Shown: positions 8,805-18,107, numbered from the stretch's first letter. The stretch is DNA of 51,558 bases from Carnimonas nigrificans ATCC BAA-78 (GCF_000526695.1 NZ_JAGO01000003.1:1-51558), one strand, 5' to 3'. Numbers and translations are program-made. The notes: generated by a model not told the origin, from the letters alone.

Positions 8805-9700
8805 GTGATTCGCCCTTATACTGCGGACGCTTCGCCCCTACCCCGTCAGGGCCGCTGCATTTCGGCTCTTTAATAGCGGCACTGGCGAGCTGGCTGGATG
8901 CACGGGCGAGCGGTGGGCAGTGGCGGGTACGTATAGAAGATGTTGACGTGCCTCGCTGTCCTGCGGGTGCCAGCAGCATCATTCTTGGGCAACTGGATAA
9001 CTTCGGGCTGGAATGGGATGGCGAGGTGATCTATCAGCACCAGCGCAGCGATCTCTATCAGGCAGCGCTTGATCTGCTCAAACACGATGGATGCGCCTAT
9101 CCTTGCGGATGCTCGCGTAAAGAGTGGCAGGCGTTCGCTCTCTACCCCGGCTGGTGCCGCGATGGCAATCGCCACCCTGATCGAGCGCCGGCATGGCGTC
9201 TGCGCATCGCTCACTCGGCTCCAACTGCTGAAGTGAGCTGGCAGGATCGGCGCATGGGAAGGCAGAAATGGCCGCTTGCCGATCTAAGCGATGTGGTGAT
9301 TAAGCGCAGAGACGGCTGGTGGGCCTATCAGCTTGCGGTCGTCGTTGACGATAACGCTCAGGGCATCACCGACGTGGTACGCGGCGCGGATCTGCTCGAT
9401 AACACGCCATGGCAGCTGTTATTGCAACAGCACCTTCACTACCCCACGCCTCATTACCTTCACTTGCCATTGGCTACCGCGTCCAACGGCCAGAAGCTAT
9501 CAAAACAGAACCTCGCCCCCGCCCTGCCTGACAACGGCGATAAAATACGCGCCTGCCTTTTCGATGCCATCAACACTCTAGGCCAGCAGCCCCCAGCGGA
9601 ACTGCGCCATGCCCCTGTTACAGAGCAGCTTCATTGGGCACGGCACAACTGGCAGGTAGAGCAACTGCCCTCCGCCGACGTAGTTCATAAAGACAGCTAA
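8801..9700 (+). CDS. gluQ: Glutamyl-Q tRNA(Asp) synthetase
   Basis: Transfers glutamate to the queuosine base in the anticodon of tRNA-Asp. It is a truncated glutamyl-tRNA synthetase without the anticodon-binding domain, and 299 residues is typical. It shows the HIGH-like HFGS (20-23), a zinc site with Cys102, Cys104, Tyr115 and Cys119, and the KMSKS-like KLSKQ (232-236). The start overlaps the phosphoribosyltransferase stop. In Pseudomonas gluQ is followed by cbrAB; here it is followed by the small-RNA locus. Confidence 0.95.
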   Translation: MSDSPLYCGRFAPTPSGPLHFGSLIAALASWLDARASGGQWRVRIEDVDVPRCPAGASSIILGQLDNFGLEWDGEVIYQHQRSDLYQAALDLLKHDGCAYPCGCSRKEWQAFALYPGWCRDGNRHPDRAPAWRLRIAHSAPTAEVSWQDRRMGRQKWPLADLSDVVIKRRDGWWAYQLAVVVDDNAQGITDVVRGADLLDNTPWQLLLQQHLHYPTPHYLHLPLATASNGQKLSKQNLAPALPDNGDKIRACLFDAINTLGQQPPAELRHAPVTEQLHWARHNWQVEQLPSADVVHKDS

Positions 9701-9873
9701 TCGTCCCAATACTTCACGCCTGTCTCAGTGTTGAAAAAATGTGCACCAAAAAAGAGTGCCCGCACCCCTTTGGATCAAAAAGCTCTGTCGAATCAATGCT
9801 TAGCGCCGCCTGCTCCAATAACCCAACAGCCCTTCTCCAGTTAACCTAATGATTATTAAATGAAAATTAAAAA

Positions 9874-9890
9874 CTGGCACGAGTCACGCA
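9874..9890 (+). promoter_or_regulatory. Sigma-54 promoter of the CrcZ-like RNA
   Basis: CTGGCACGAGTCACGCA has GG at 9876-9877 and GC at 9888-9889, exactly 10 bp apart, as in the -24/-12 consensus TGGCAC-N5-TTGCW. The -24 half is perfect and the -12 half deviates (ACGCA). An AT-rich stretch lies just upstream (9845-9873). The predicted start is near 9901. In Pseudomonas crcZ is driven by RpoN and the CbrB activator. I saw no clear CbrB-type palindrome in 9701-9870 by eye. Confidence 0.7.
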
Positions 9891-9900
9891 TAATACGAAG

Positions 9901-10222
9901 CAAGAAAAAGAACAGCAGCGACTGCCGCAACAATAACAACAGCAGGTATCGCTGGGTGTCGGAAGAGCAATAACAACAATATCTCTTCCAGAGCATGAAG
10001 AGCACCGCCAACGAAAGGGTGTTCCGCAACGAGCGGTGAAAGCAGCATCGAGACATTGCTATCGGACAAGGGTCACGAACAACAACAATAGACCCATCAC
10101 CCGATGCCAAGAACAACAATAATGGCGACGGCACTGTTTCTCGATTCATACCGCCCAGTGACAATGCACATGGCACTTTGCTCAGCGTGGGTATGAAGGA
10201 GGCGCAAGCCTCCTTTTTATTA
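9901..10222 (+). ncRNA. crcZ: CrcZ-like small RNA, predicted Hfq/Crc sequestering sponge
   Basis: About 320 nt, between a sigma-54 promoter and a perfect terminator, directly upstream of pcnB as in Pseudomonas. It holds four strong CA motifs of the AAN-AAN-AAN type bound by Hfq with Crc: 9929-9940, 9969-9980, 10078-10090 and 10112-10123, plus an A-rich AAGAAAAAGAAC at 9902-9913. Each main motif sits in a hairpin loop: stems CAGCGA/TCGCTG with CTGC/GCAG, GGAAGAG/CTCTTCC, GGGTC/GACCC and GCCA/TGGC. Known family role: titrates Hfq/Crc to relieve catabolite repression. The antisense reading frame over it looks like no protein. Identification is inferred from promoter, motifs and position. Confidence 0.82.
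10196..10222 (+). terminator. Rho-independent terminator of the CrcZ-like RNA
   Basis: GGAGGC, loop GCAA, GCCTCC (10198-10213), flanked by AA and TTTTTATT, forms a compact GNRA-capped hairpin with a U-tract. An upstream closing stem TCATACC (10146-10152) with GGTATGA (10190-10196) encloses the preceding domain. Confidence 0.92.
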
Positions 10223-10336
10223 TCCATGACAGACATGCCCCCTGCTGTGACTTTGCAACCCCCGACGCCTTGGTTAAACTGAGCCTATCTAATCACGTGC
10301 CAACGGCACCCCGATCACTTCAGGCATCGTAAAGGT

Positions 10337-11692
10337 TTGAAAAACCAAGCTGGCTCACAGCCCTCCCAACCGGCACCCCGAATACTTTCCCGCGAAGAGC
10401 ACTCCCTTTCGAGGAGCATGCTCAGCGAAAACGCGATCAAGGTTCTTCAGCGTCTTAACAGTTCCGGTTATGAATCGTATCTGGTAGGCGGCTGCGTGCG
10501 CGACGGTCTTTTGGGCGCACATCCCAAGGACTTTGACGTCGCCACCAATGCAACACCTGACCAGGTGAAATCCCTGTTCCGCAACGCGGTCATCATTGGT
10601 CGTCGTTTCCGTATCGTGCACGTCCGCTTCGGTCGTGAAATCATCGAGGTCACCACCTTCCGTGGTACCCATGATGACGAAGATGATGATCATCGCTCGC
10701 AGCGCTCTGCCGCGGGCATGCTGCTGCGCGATAACGTTTGGGGCAGCATCGACCAGGATGCGTTGCGCCGCGACTTCACCATCAATGCGCTCTATTACGA
10801 CGTATCGGATCGTTCCATTCACGACTGGGCCAATGGCATCAACGATCTCGAACAGCGCCGTGTTCGCCTGATTGGCGATCCTGAGCGGCGCTATCGTGAA
10901 GACCCCGTGCGTATGCTGCGCGCGATTCGCTTTGCGGCCAAACTGGGCTTCGAGATCGAGCCACGTACAGCGGAGCCGATCAGCGAACTGGCGCCCTTGC
11001 TGCTGTCGATTCCGGCTGCGCGCATGTTTGACGAGGTGCTCAAGCTGTTCCTCAATGGCGCGGCCCTGGCCACCTATCGCGCCCTGCGTGAGCGCGGCGT
11101 CTTCGCCATGCTGTTCCCGGCCACTTTCGACGCCTTCAGCGTATTATCCTGGGCCGAACGCTTTGTAGAGCAAGCGCTGATCAATACCGATGAGCGAGTT
11201 CAGCAAGGCAAGACGGTAACACCTGCATTTCTGTACGGTGCATTGCTATGGCCGGGTGTGGTCATGGACACCATTGCGGCCATGCATGAAGGAGCGCCGC
11301 ACGCACAGGCACAGCAGCAAGCATCCCAGCAGGTAATTGGCCGGCAGATTCAGCATACGGCCATTCCCAAGCGGTTCAGCTTCCCGATGCGTGATATCTG
11401 GGAATTACAGCTACGCCTGCCGCGTCGCAAGGGCAAGCGGGCCGAACAGACGCTCAATCATCCGCGTTTTCGCGCAGCCTTCGATTTCCTTCTGTTGCGC
11501 GAACAGGCGGGTGAAATAGCCCCAGGGCTGGGCGATTGGTGGGAGCATTATCAGACTGCCGAGGTCAGCGAACGCGAAGCAATGATCAGGGAAGTATCCC
11601 ACTCTCCGCGTGATGCGGAAGACATTCCTCCTATGCCGACGCCGCCCCCTCCGCGCAAGCGCCGTCCGCGCCGCCGCACTCCCAAGGCGTAG
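10337..11692 (+). CDS. pcnB: Poly(A) polymerase I
   Basis: Adds poly(A) tails to RNA 3' ends, promoting decay by enzymes such as PNPase (15725-17854). The 451-residue protein has the nucleotidyltransferase motif LVGGCVRDGLLG with catalytic Asp65 and Asp67 (PKDFDV), the RRDFTINALYYD block, and an Arg-rich C-terminal tail typical of PcnB. The start is uncertain: TTG at 10337 keeps the conserved REEHSLSRSMLSENA region but AAAGG is very close to it, and ATG at 10420 is also poorly spaced. It lies 114 bp after the CrcZ-like terminator and heads pcnB-folK-panB-panC. Confidence 0.95.
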   Translation: MKNQAGSQPSQPAPRILSREEHSLSRSMLSENAIKVLQRLNSSGYESYLVGGCVRDGLLGAHPKDFDVATNATPDQVKSLFRNAVIIGRRFRIVHVRFGREIIEVTTFRGTHDDEDDDHRSQRSAAGMLLRDNVWGSIDQDALRRDFTINALYYDVSDRSIHDWANGINDLEQRRVRLIGDPERRYREDPVRMLRAIRFAAKLGFEIEPRTAEPISELAPLLLSIPAARMFDEVLKLFLNGAALATYRALRERGVFAMLFPATFDAFSVLSWAERFVEQALINTDERVQQGKTVTPAFLYGALLWPGVVMDTIAAMHEGAPHAQAQQQASQQVIGRQIQHTAIPKRFSFPMRDIWELQLRLPRRKGKRAEQTLNHPRFRAAFDFLLLREQAGEIAPGLGDWWEHYQTAEVSEREAMIREVSHSPRDAEDIPPMPTPPPPRKRRPRRRTPKA

Positions 11693-11699
11693 CCGTGCC

Positions 11700-12212
11700 A
11701 TGACCGCTTCGTTATTGAAACATCGGGCATTTATCGGGCTGGGCAGTAATCTGGATCAGCCCTCCACCCGAGTGATCGAGGCCATCAAGGCACTCGATCA
11801 GCTGCCATTGTGCCGAGTTGCCCAACAATCGCCGCTGTATCTGAGCACTCCAGTCGGCCCTCAGGATCAGGACGATTTCGTGAATGCGGTGGTTGAGCTG
11901 CATACGGCCTATACGCCGCTCGCTCTGCTTGACCAGCTTCAGCGGTTGGAACAGACCCAGCGCCGAGTACGGCTTCGCCATTGGGGGCCGCGCACACTGG
12001 ATCTTGACCTGCTGCTGTACGACACGCTCGCGTTGTTATCTCCCCGGCTGGAAGTGCCTCACCGCGAGATGCTGAACCGCGTCTTTGTCTGGGCACCTCT
12101 GCTGGATATAGCACCGGAAGCAACGCTACCCGATGGGCAAGCCATCAAAACACGGGTGCCTCTCCATGACCGCGCACAGCTGAAGAGAATTCCACTTCAG
12201 GACAACGACTGA
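11700..12212 (+). CDS. folK: 2-amino-4-hydroxy-6-hydroxymethyldihydropteridine pyrophosphokinase
   Basis: Transfers pyrophosphate from ATP to the hydroxymethylpterin in folate synthesis, just before the FolP step (27976-28881). The 170-residue protein has the N-terminal AFIGLGSNL and the signature HWGPRTLDLDLLLYD with magnesium-binding aspartates. The ATG at 11700 lies 8 bp after the pcnB stop, so the genes are linked. The linkage pcnB-folK-panB-panC is common in gammaproteobacteria. Confidence 0.95.
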   Translation: MTASLLKHRAFIGLGSNLDQPSTRVIEAIKALDQLPLCRVAQQSPLYLSTPVGPQDQDDFVNAVVELHTAYTPLALLDQLQRLEQTQRRVRLRHWGPRTLDLDLLLYDTLALLSPRLEVPHREMLNRVFVWAPLLDIAPEATLPDGQAIKTRVPLHDRAQLKRIPLQDND

Positions 12213-12283
12213 ACGTTTAAGCTATTCTCCCTCCCCCTCAAGCGTTCTACACTAGCCTTTTCTGTTGTCATGAGAGAGTGACC

Positions 12284-13075
12284 ATGCCTGCCATTACGCT
12301 GTCGACCCTTAATGGACTTCGCGAATCGAACCGTTCGTTCAGCTGTTTGACAGCCTACGATGCTACCTTTGCCCGCCTTGCCAGTGATGCTGGCATCGAA
12401 GTGCTGCTCGTCGGCGACTCCCTGGGAATGGTGCTGCAAGGCCACTCCACCACTCTTCCGGTCACGGTAGAAGACATTGCCTACCACACACGCTGCGTGG
12501 CGCGCGCCAATGTTGACAGCCTGATTATGGCCGATCTTCCTTTTATGGCGGATGCCAGCCTGTCCGAGCTGCTTAACAACGCCGCAATGCTGGTACGAGC
12601 GGGGGCACAGGTAGTCAAAATGGAAGGCAATGGCTGGATGGCGGAAGGTGTTGAGGCGCTGTCGCAGCGTGGTGTGCCGGTGTGCGCTCATATGGGGCTG
12701 ACACCGCAGCACGTTAACGCGTTTGGCGGCTATCGCGTGCAGGGGCGTGATCCCGATGATGCTCAGCGCATTATCGACGATGCGCTGGCTCTCGAAGAAG
12801 CTGGAGCAGCACTGGTGCTGCTGGAGTGTGTGCCGCGAGATTTGGCTCAGGAAGTGCGGGATGCCCTGGCGATTCCCGTGATTGGGATTGGCGCTGGCCC
12901 TGACGTCGATGGCCAGATTCTGGTGATGCACGACGTACTGGGCGCTACCCAGGGCCGCGTCCCTCGCTTCGTGAAAAACTTCCTGTTTGGTGAAGCCTCC
13001 ATTGCCGATGCGTTCGCAGCCTATCGTGAAGCGGTCATCAGTCATGAGTTTCCCGCCGAAGAGCACTGTTTCTAA
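12284..13075 (+). CDS. panB: 3-methyl-2-oxobutanoate hydroxymethyltransferase
   Basis: First committed enzyme of pantothenate synthesis: adds a hydroxymethyl group from methylene-tetrahydrofolate to ketoisovalerate. The 263-residue barrel has VGDSLGMV (magnesium-binding Asp), MEGNGWM, and HMGLTPQHVN. ATG at 12284 is preferred to GTG at 12278 because GAGAG sits about 7 nt before it. It precedes panC by 20 bp. Its folate cofactor links it to the upstream folK. Confidence 0.96.
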   Translation: MPAITLSTLNGLRESNRSFSCLTAYDATFARLASDAGIEVLLVGDSLGMVLQGHSTTLPVTVEDIAYHTRCVARANVDSLIMADLPFMADASLSELLNNAAMLVRAGAQVVKMEGNGWMAEGVEALSQRGVPVCAHMGLTPQHVNAFGGYRVQGRDPDDAQRIIDDALALEEAGAALVLLECVPRDLAQEVRDALAIPVIGIGAGPDVDGQILVMHDVLGATQGRVPRFVKNFLFGEASIADAFAAYREAVISHEFPAEEHCF

Positions 13076-13095
13076 CCTTCCATGGACACTGTCCC

Positions 13096-13953
13096 ATGCA
13101 ATTAATCACCACCATCAGCGATATTCGCGAGCAGGTCGCCAAAGCACGTCAGCAACACCAACGCATTGCGTTGGTGCCCACCATGGGCAACCTTCATGAA
13201 GGGCATTTGACGCTCGTGCGCGAAGCCCGCCGCCACGCTGATGTGGTAGTGGCATCAATCTTCGTCAATCCCACCCAGTTTGGCCCCAACGAAGATTACG
13301 ACCGCTATCCGCGCACTCTGGAAAGTGATCGTCAACAGCTCGCCGACAGCGGCTGTGATCTGCTGTTTGCTCCCTCCGCGCAGGAGATCTACCCCAACGG
13401 CCTTGAGAATCTTACTCGAGTGCACGTTCCTGCTGTTTCAGAAGGCTTGTGTGCGGGGTCACGCCCGAGCCATTTTGATGGTGTAGCCTCGGTAGTCTCG
13501 ATTCTGTTCCATAGCGTCTGGCCCGATGTCGCGCTTTTCGGCAAGAAGGATTATCAGCAGCTTGGCGTCATCCGCAAAATGGTGCGCGACCTGCATATGC
13601 CGATCGAGATCGTTGGCGTCGATACCGTGCGCGACAACAGCGGCCTGGCGCTCTCTTCCCGCAACGGCTATCTCTCCAGCGAGGAGCATCAGCAGGCGGC
13701 CTTGATACGCCAGCGCTTAAGCGATATTGCGCTCAACATTCGTGATTCAGGAGATATTGAGCGTGCGCTCACAGAGGGGCGCCAACAGCTCGAAAGAGAC
13801 GGCTTCACGCTGGATTACCTGGAGTGCCGAGATATTCATCTGACGCCCGTTACCAGCGAGACGCAGGCGGTAGTAGTGCTGGTGGCCGTCTGGTTGGGAA
13901 CAACGCGGCTGATCGACAATATTGAAGTGACTCTCAACACTGCTGTCGCTTGA
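13096..13953 (+). CDS. panC: Pantothenate synthetase
   Basis: Condenses pantoate with beta-alanine using ATP, the last step of pantothenate synthesis. The 285-residue protein has the nucleotidyl-transfer HIGH-like motif MGNLHEGHL (about residues 35-43), FVNPTQFGPNEDY, GKKDYQQL and a KMSKS-like SSRNGYL. It ends the pcnB operon; a strong hairpin 80 bp further separates it from the convergent permease gene. Confidence 0.97.
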   Translation: MQLITTISDIREQVAKARQQHQRIALVPTMGNLHEGHLTLVREARRHADVVVASIFVNPTQFGPNEDYDRYPRTLESDRQQLADSGCDLLFAPSAQEIYPNGLENLTRVHVPAVSEGLCAGSRPSHFDGVASVVSILFHSVWPDVALFGKKDYQQLGVIRKMVRDLHMPIEIVGVDTVRDNSGLALSSRNGYLSSEEHQQAALIRQRLSDIALNIRDSGDIERALTEGRQQLERDGFTLDYLECRDIHLTPVTSETQAVVVLVAVWLGTTRLIDNIEVTLNTAVA

Positions 13954-14033
13954 AGTTCCTGAGAGCATAAAAGCGCCTGAAGCCCATACAGGGGAAAGCT
14001 CACGCCGCTCGGCGACTTCTTCCCCAACACGCA

Positions 14034-14080
14034 AATGCCCCTGACAACCGCTTATCACACGGTTGCCAGGGGCATTGTTT
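14034..14080. terminator. Bidirectional terminator between panC and the permease gene
   Basis: AATGCCCCTGACAACCG and CGGTTGCCAGGGGCATT form a 17-bp stem with one A-C mismatch, flanked by TGTTT on one side and an A-rich stretch on the other. It serves the two converging genes. Confidence 0.88.
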
Positions 14081-14127
14081 AGCCAGGTATTCCTATCAAC
14101 ACAGCAAGCCTGAATAGCGCTTCGGTA

Positions 14128-15507
14128 CTATCCTCGCCGTGCCTGTCTGCGCTGTTTCCACCAGTGCACCAGATAGCACCAGCCCACAAACGGAATACCA
14201 ATATAGAGCGAGATGCGCTGCTCGGGATCAAAGCCCACTCCCACCAGCGATGCGGCGCACACCAGCAGTGCCGCAATGGGAATAAGCGGATAGCATCTGA
14301 CCCGATAGCCCAGATCCTCGACGCGGCCACCGTTACGCACATACTCGCGCCTGAACATCATTTGTGCCGCCGCAATGCTCATCCACACCAGCACCGCCGC
14401 CAGCCCCGAGATCGACAGCAGCGCCAGATAGACGGTATTGGGCGCATAGATACTGCTGGCCAGCGAAGCGAAGGAACCGATCATGCTGACGATCACCGCA
14501 TTCAGCGGAATCCCCTTGCGCGTTAGCCGCGCATAACGACGTGCAATAAAGCCCTGATCGCCGAGTGTCCACAGCATGCGCGAAGCCGCATAAAGCCCCG
14601 AGTTGGCCGCCGATAGCATCGCGGTGATGATCACGAAATTGACGATATCCCCCGCGTAGGGAATGCCCGCCATATCAAACACCATGACGAAGGGGCTTTG
14701 ATCAACGCCCGCCTGCTCCCTGGGGATCAGCATTGCCAGCACCAGTACAGTGCCGATGAAGAAGATCGAAAGCCGCACGATGGTCATGCGAATGGCTTTC
14801 TTGAGATCTTGCTGCGGATTCTTGGCTTCTCCAGCCGCCACCGCCACCAGCTCTGAGCCAGAGAAGGCAAACAGCACCAATAGCAAGGTCATGACCATTG
14901 ACCAGCTACCGGTAGGAAAGAGACCTTCCCGCGTAAAGTTGGACAGGCCCGGCGCCTGATAGTGGGAGAAGCCCATCAGGATACCGGCACCGACAATCAG
15001 GAAGACAATGACGGTGGCTACCTTGATAATCGACAGCCAAAATTCGGTTTCAGCAAAGGTGCGTGCCGAGATGGAATTGATGATGAAAATGGCTGCCGCA
15101 AACACCGCGCACCACACGCCCACCGGTACATCGGGGAACCACTTCCGCATCAGTGAGCCTGCACCGATAAACTCCGACCCAATCGCCACCGCCCAGGTGA
15201 GCCAGTAAAGCCAGGCGACCGTATAGCCCGTGCCCGGCCCAAGATATCGGGCGGCATATACGCTGAATGAGCCGGTTTCAGGAACCTGTACCGCCAGTTC
15301 ACCCAAGCAGCTCATCACCAGATACATCACCAGCGCGCCGATCATATAAGCGAGCAGCGCCCCCAGGGGGCCGGCCTGATTGATCGAATAACCAGAGCTA
15401 AGAAATAACCCCGTGCCAATAACACCGCCCAGCGCCAACATCACCATGTGGCGCGTTTGCATACTCTTTTGGAGGCTCTGTTGAGAACCTGTTGTCTGTT
15501 CGTTCAT
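14128..15507 (-). CDS. Amino acid permease, APC superfamily (MmuP-like)
   Basis: A 459-residue inner membrane transporter with about 12 membrane segments, of the amino acid transporter (AAT) family. The N-terminal consensus MLALGGVIGTGLFLSSGY and the segments YLGPGTGYTVAWLYWLTW and ILSAANSGLYA-type helix 8 resemble the S-methylmethionine permease MmuP more than the GABA or aromatic permeases. Substrate remains an inference. ATG at 15507 is preferred to a TTG at 15531. Monocistronic, with convergent neighbour panC and a long 5' spacer (15508-15663). Confidence 0.88.
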   Translation of the reverse strand: MNEQTTGSQQSLQKSMQTRHMVMLALGGVIGTGLFLSSGYSINQAGPLGALLAYMIGALVMYLVMSCLGELAVQVPETGSFSVYAARYLGPGTGYTVAWLYWLTWAVAIGSEFIGAGSLMRKWFPDVPVGVWCAVFAAAIFIINSISARTFAETEFWLSIIKVATVIVFLIVGAGILMGFSHYQAPGLSNFTREGLFPTGSWSMVMTLLLVLFAFSGSELVAVAAGEAKNPQQDLKKAIRMTIVRLSIFFIGTVLVLAMLIPREQAGVDQSPFVMVFDMAGIPYAGDIVNFVIITAMLSAANSGLYAASRMLWTLGDQGFIARRYARLTRKGIPLNAVIVSMIGSFASLASSIYAPNTVYLALLSISGLAAVLVWMSIAAAQMMFRREYVRNGGRVEDLGYRVRCYPLIPIAALLVCAASLVGVGFDPEQRISLYIGIPFVGWCYLVHWWKQRRQARRG

Positions 15508-15663
15508 GCGGGTCTTACTCAAATCCAACAAGGTGTGTATCGCACAAGGACTACGCCCACACCATTCTGATTCACGCTACATGCGTTACCTTGAGCCAAA
15601 AGCGTCTCTATAGACAGAAGTCGCGATGACGAGAAACGTGCAACATATCGCTATCGAGGTTAT

Positions 15664-15697
15664 GCAAAAGCCCCACAGGATGACCTGTGGGGCTTTC
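15664..15697 (-). terminator. Terminator of pnp
   Basis: AAAGCCCCACAGG and CCTGTGGGGCTTT form a 13-bp stem with an ATGA loop. On the minus strand it is followed by a short T-tract. It ends the long rimP-to-pnp operon. Confidence 0.9.
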
Positions 15698-15724
15698 CAT
15701 TGACGCTAGGCAAGCACTCGAAAC

Positions 15725-17854
15725 CTAGTCGTTTTCGGCCAGGTCAGCTTCGAAAGCCGCTTTCTCTTCAGGAGTGATCTCCTTGATAGAGAGCTTGACG
15801 CGATTACGGTTGTCGATATCAAGCACCTTGACGGTAACCATCTGGCCTTCGCTAAGGTAATCTTTCACGTCATTAACGCGCTCAGGCACGATCTGTGAAA
15901 TATGCACAAGACCATCGGTGCCCGGCATGAACGTAACGAAGGCACCGAAGTCGGCCAGACGCGCTACCTTACCGCGGTATAAGCGACCAATCTCAGGCTC
16001 GGCAACGATCCCTTCGATGGTTTCAACGGCCTTGCGCGAACCTTCCTTGCTCTCGGCGTAGATACGCACGCTGCCATCATCCTGAATATCAATGGAAGCG
16101 CCGGTATCTTCGCAAATCTGGCGAATGGTCGCGCCGCCCTTGCCGATCACATCACGGATCTTGTCGGTAGCGATCTGCATGGTCACCATGGCGGGCGCGT
16201 TATCGGACACTTCCTGACGGCCTGCGCTGATCACATCATTCATTTGGGCAAGAATGTGCTGGCGCGCTTCGTATGCCTGATCGAGCGCCTGCTCCATGAT
16301 CGCTTCGTTGATACCTTCAATCTTGATGTCCATCTGCAGTGCAGTGACACCGTTGATGGAACCGGCAACCTTGAAGTCCATGTCGCCAAGGTGATCTTCG
16401 TCACCAAGAATGTCAGTCAGCACGGCAAAACGCTCGCCATCCTTGACCAGCCCCATCGCAATACCGGCTACCGGCGTTTTAAGCGGCACGCCTGCATCCA
16501 TCAGCGCCAGCGAAGCACCGCATACGGATGCCATGGAGCTGGAACCGTTGGACTCGGTAATTTCGGAGACAACGCGAACCGTGTAAGGCCACTCCTGCTC
16601 ATTGGGCATCATGGCAGCGACACCGCGCTTGGCGAGGCGGCCGTGGCCGATTTCGCGGCGCTTGGGCGAACCGAAGAAGCCAGCTTCGCCTACGCTGTAA
16701 GGAGGGAAGTTATAGTGGAACAGGAAGCGATCGCGGTGCTCGCCGTGTAGCCCTTCGATAAGCTGCGACTCTTTCAGCGTGCCCAGGGTGGTGGTAACAA
16801 TTGCCTGCGTTTCACCACGGGTAAACATGGCAGAACCGTGGGTGCGCGGCAGTACGCCAACGCCAATATCCAGCGGACGAACAGTGCGGTGATCGCGTCC
16901 GTCGATACGCGGCTCACCGGTCAGAACACGCTCACGCACTACGCGTTTTTCCAGCGCGGCAAAGGCACCCGCCACATCGCCTTCACCATATTGGCTGTTA
17001 TCACCCTGAGCGAGCAGTTGAATGGCTTCCTGCTTGAGTGCAGCAACGGCATCCTGACGCTTGAGCTTATCGGTGATGCGATACGCCTCGCCTACCTTCG
17101 CTTCGAAACCTGCCGACACAGCATCCTTGAGAGAAGTATCCACTGCTGCTGGCTGCCACTGCCAGGCAGGCTTGCTGCCTTCAGCCGCAAATTCCTTGAT
17201 TGCCGAGATCGCGGTTTGCATCTCCTGGTGAGCGAAAAGAACAGCTCCCAGCATCTCATCCTCGGAGAGCTCCTTGGCTTCGGACTCTACCATCAGCACG
17301 GCTTTATCGGTGCCGGCAACTACCATGTCCAGCTCGGAACCCGCCAGCTCATCCTGAGTGGGGTTGATAAAGTAGCCGCGATCTTCGGTGAAGCCGACAC
17401 GAGCAGCGCCAATTGGCCCACTGAAAGGCACGCCGCTGATAGCCAGCGCTGCGGAAGTCCCCAGCATGGCCGCAATATCAGGGTCGTTCTGCTTATCCGC
17501 TGACATCACCGTGCAGATGATCTGCACTTCGTTCATGAAGCCTTTGGGGAACAGCGGACGAATCGGACGGTCGATCAGGCGGGAAGTCAGCGTCTCTTTC
17601 TCGGTAGGACGTCCTTCGCGTTTGAAGAAACCGCCAGGAATTTTGCCTACGGCGTAGGTTTTTTCCTGATAGTGGACGGACAGCGGGAAGAAGTCCTGGT
17701 CTGCCTTGACATCCTTGCGGGCCACAACGGTACAGAGAACGGCAGTATTGTCGATAGTGATCATGACACTACCGGTCGCCTGACGGGCTACACGGCCCGT
17801 CTCCAGGGTGACGGTCTTGCCGCCATACTGGAAGGTTTTCGAAACAGGATTCAC
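15725..17854 (-). CDS. pnp: Polyribonucleotide nucleotidyltransferase (PNPase)
   Basis: Trimeric 3'-to-5' phosphorolytic exonuclease of the RNA degradosome. The 709-residue chain shows two RNase PH cores (about 10-230 and 310-545; the active-site aspartates are in [15 protein letters not shown]), then a KH domain ([14 protein letters not shown], about 555-615) and an S1 domain ([15 protein letters not shown], about 620-690). The start is GTG at 17854 behind AAGGA. It is the last gene after rpsO, as in E. coli. The 299-bp gap before it may carry a control region, since pnp is often autoregulated through its leader. Confidence 0.97.
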   Translation of the reverse strand: MNPVSKTFQYGGKTVTLETGRVARQATGSVMITIDNTAVLCTVVARKDVKADQDFFPLSVHYQEKTYAVGKIPGGFFKREGRPTEKETLTSRLIDRPIRPLFPKGFMNEVQIICTVMSADKQNDPDIAAMLGTSAALAISGVPFSGPIGAARVGFTEDRGYFINPTQDELAGSELDMVVAGTDKAVLMVESEAKELSEDEMLGAVLFAHQEMQTAISAIKEFAAEGSKPAWQWQPAAVDTSLKDAVSAGFEAKVGEAYRITDKLKRQDAVAALKQEAIQLLAQGDNSQYGEGDVAGAFAALEKRVVRERVLTGEPRIDGRDHRTVRPLDIGVGVLPRTHGSAMFTRGETQAIVTTTLGTLKESQLIEGLHGEHRDRFLFHYNFPPYSVGEAGFFGSPKRREIGHGRLAKRGVAAMMPNEQEWPYTVRVVSEITESNGSSSMASVCGASLALMDAGVPLKTPVAGIAMGLVKDGERFAVLTDILGDEDHLGDMDFKVAGSINGVTALQMDIKIEGINEAIMEQALDQAYEARQHILAQMNDVISAGRQEVSDNAPAMVTMQIATDKIRDVIGKGGATIRQICEDTGASIDIQDDGSVRIYAESKEGSRKAVETIEGIVAEPEIGRLYRGKVARLADFGAFVTFMPGTDGLVHISQIVPERVNDVKDYLSEGQMVTVKVLDIDNRNRVKLSIKEITPEEKAAFEADLAEND

Positions 17855-18087
17855 TCTGAATTCCTTAAATAATATCTACTTTTCTGTCGTGTTCGCGTTT
17901 TATGCGCTCGGCGTTATCTTAGAGGAGCGGGGCATCGGTGTCACTGGCACACCCGCTTTCTCCCGTTAGTTATCGCCCTTGTCAGAATGGCTACAGGAGC
18001 GCGCAGCATGGGCGGCATCAAAAGCGGGAAGCGCGTAGCCATGTCGGTGCAGACATCACGAGGAAAGAACACTAGCGTCTGCCCTAT

Positions 18088-18107
18088 TAGAGGCATATAG
18101 AGGCATA
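18088..18107. repeat. Tandem 10-bp repeat beside the rpsO terminator
   Basis: TAGAGGCATA occurs twice head to tail. It sits in the pnp-rpsO spacer, directly next to the T-tract of the rpsO hairpin. No function can be assigned. The rest of this 299-bp spacer has no gene I can support. Confidence 0.7.

Noticed and set aside
9856-10236. A 126-codon open frame on the minus strand in the gluQ-pcnB gap
   Set aside because: It is Leu-, Cys- and Tyr-rich with no domain, because it is the antisense of the CA-repeat RNA. Plus-strand promoter, hairpins and terminator explain the sequence better.
15508-15663. SAM or SAH riboswitch upstream of the MmuP-like permease
   Set aside because: No recognizable aptamer elements were visible by eye in the leader.
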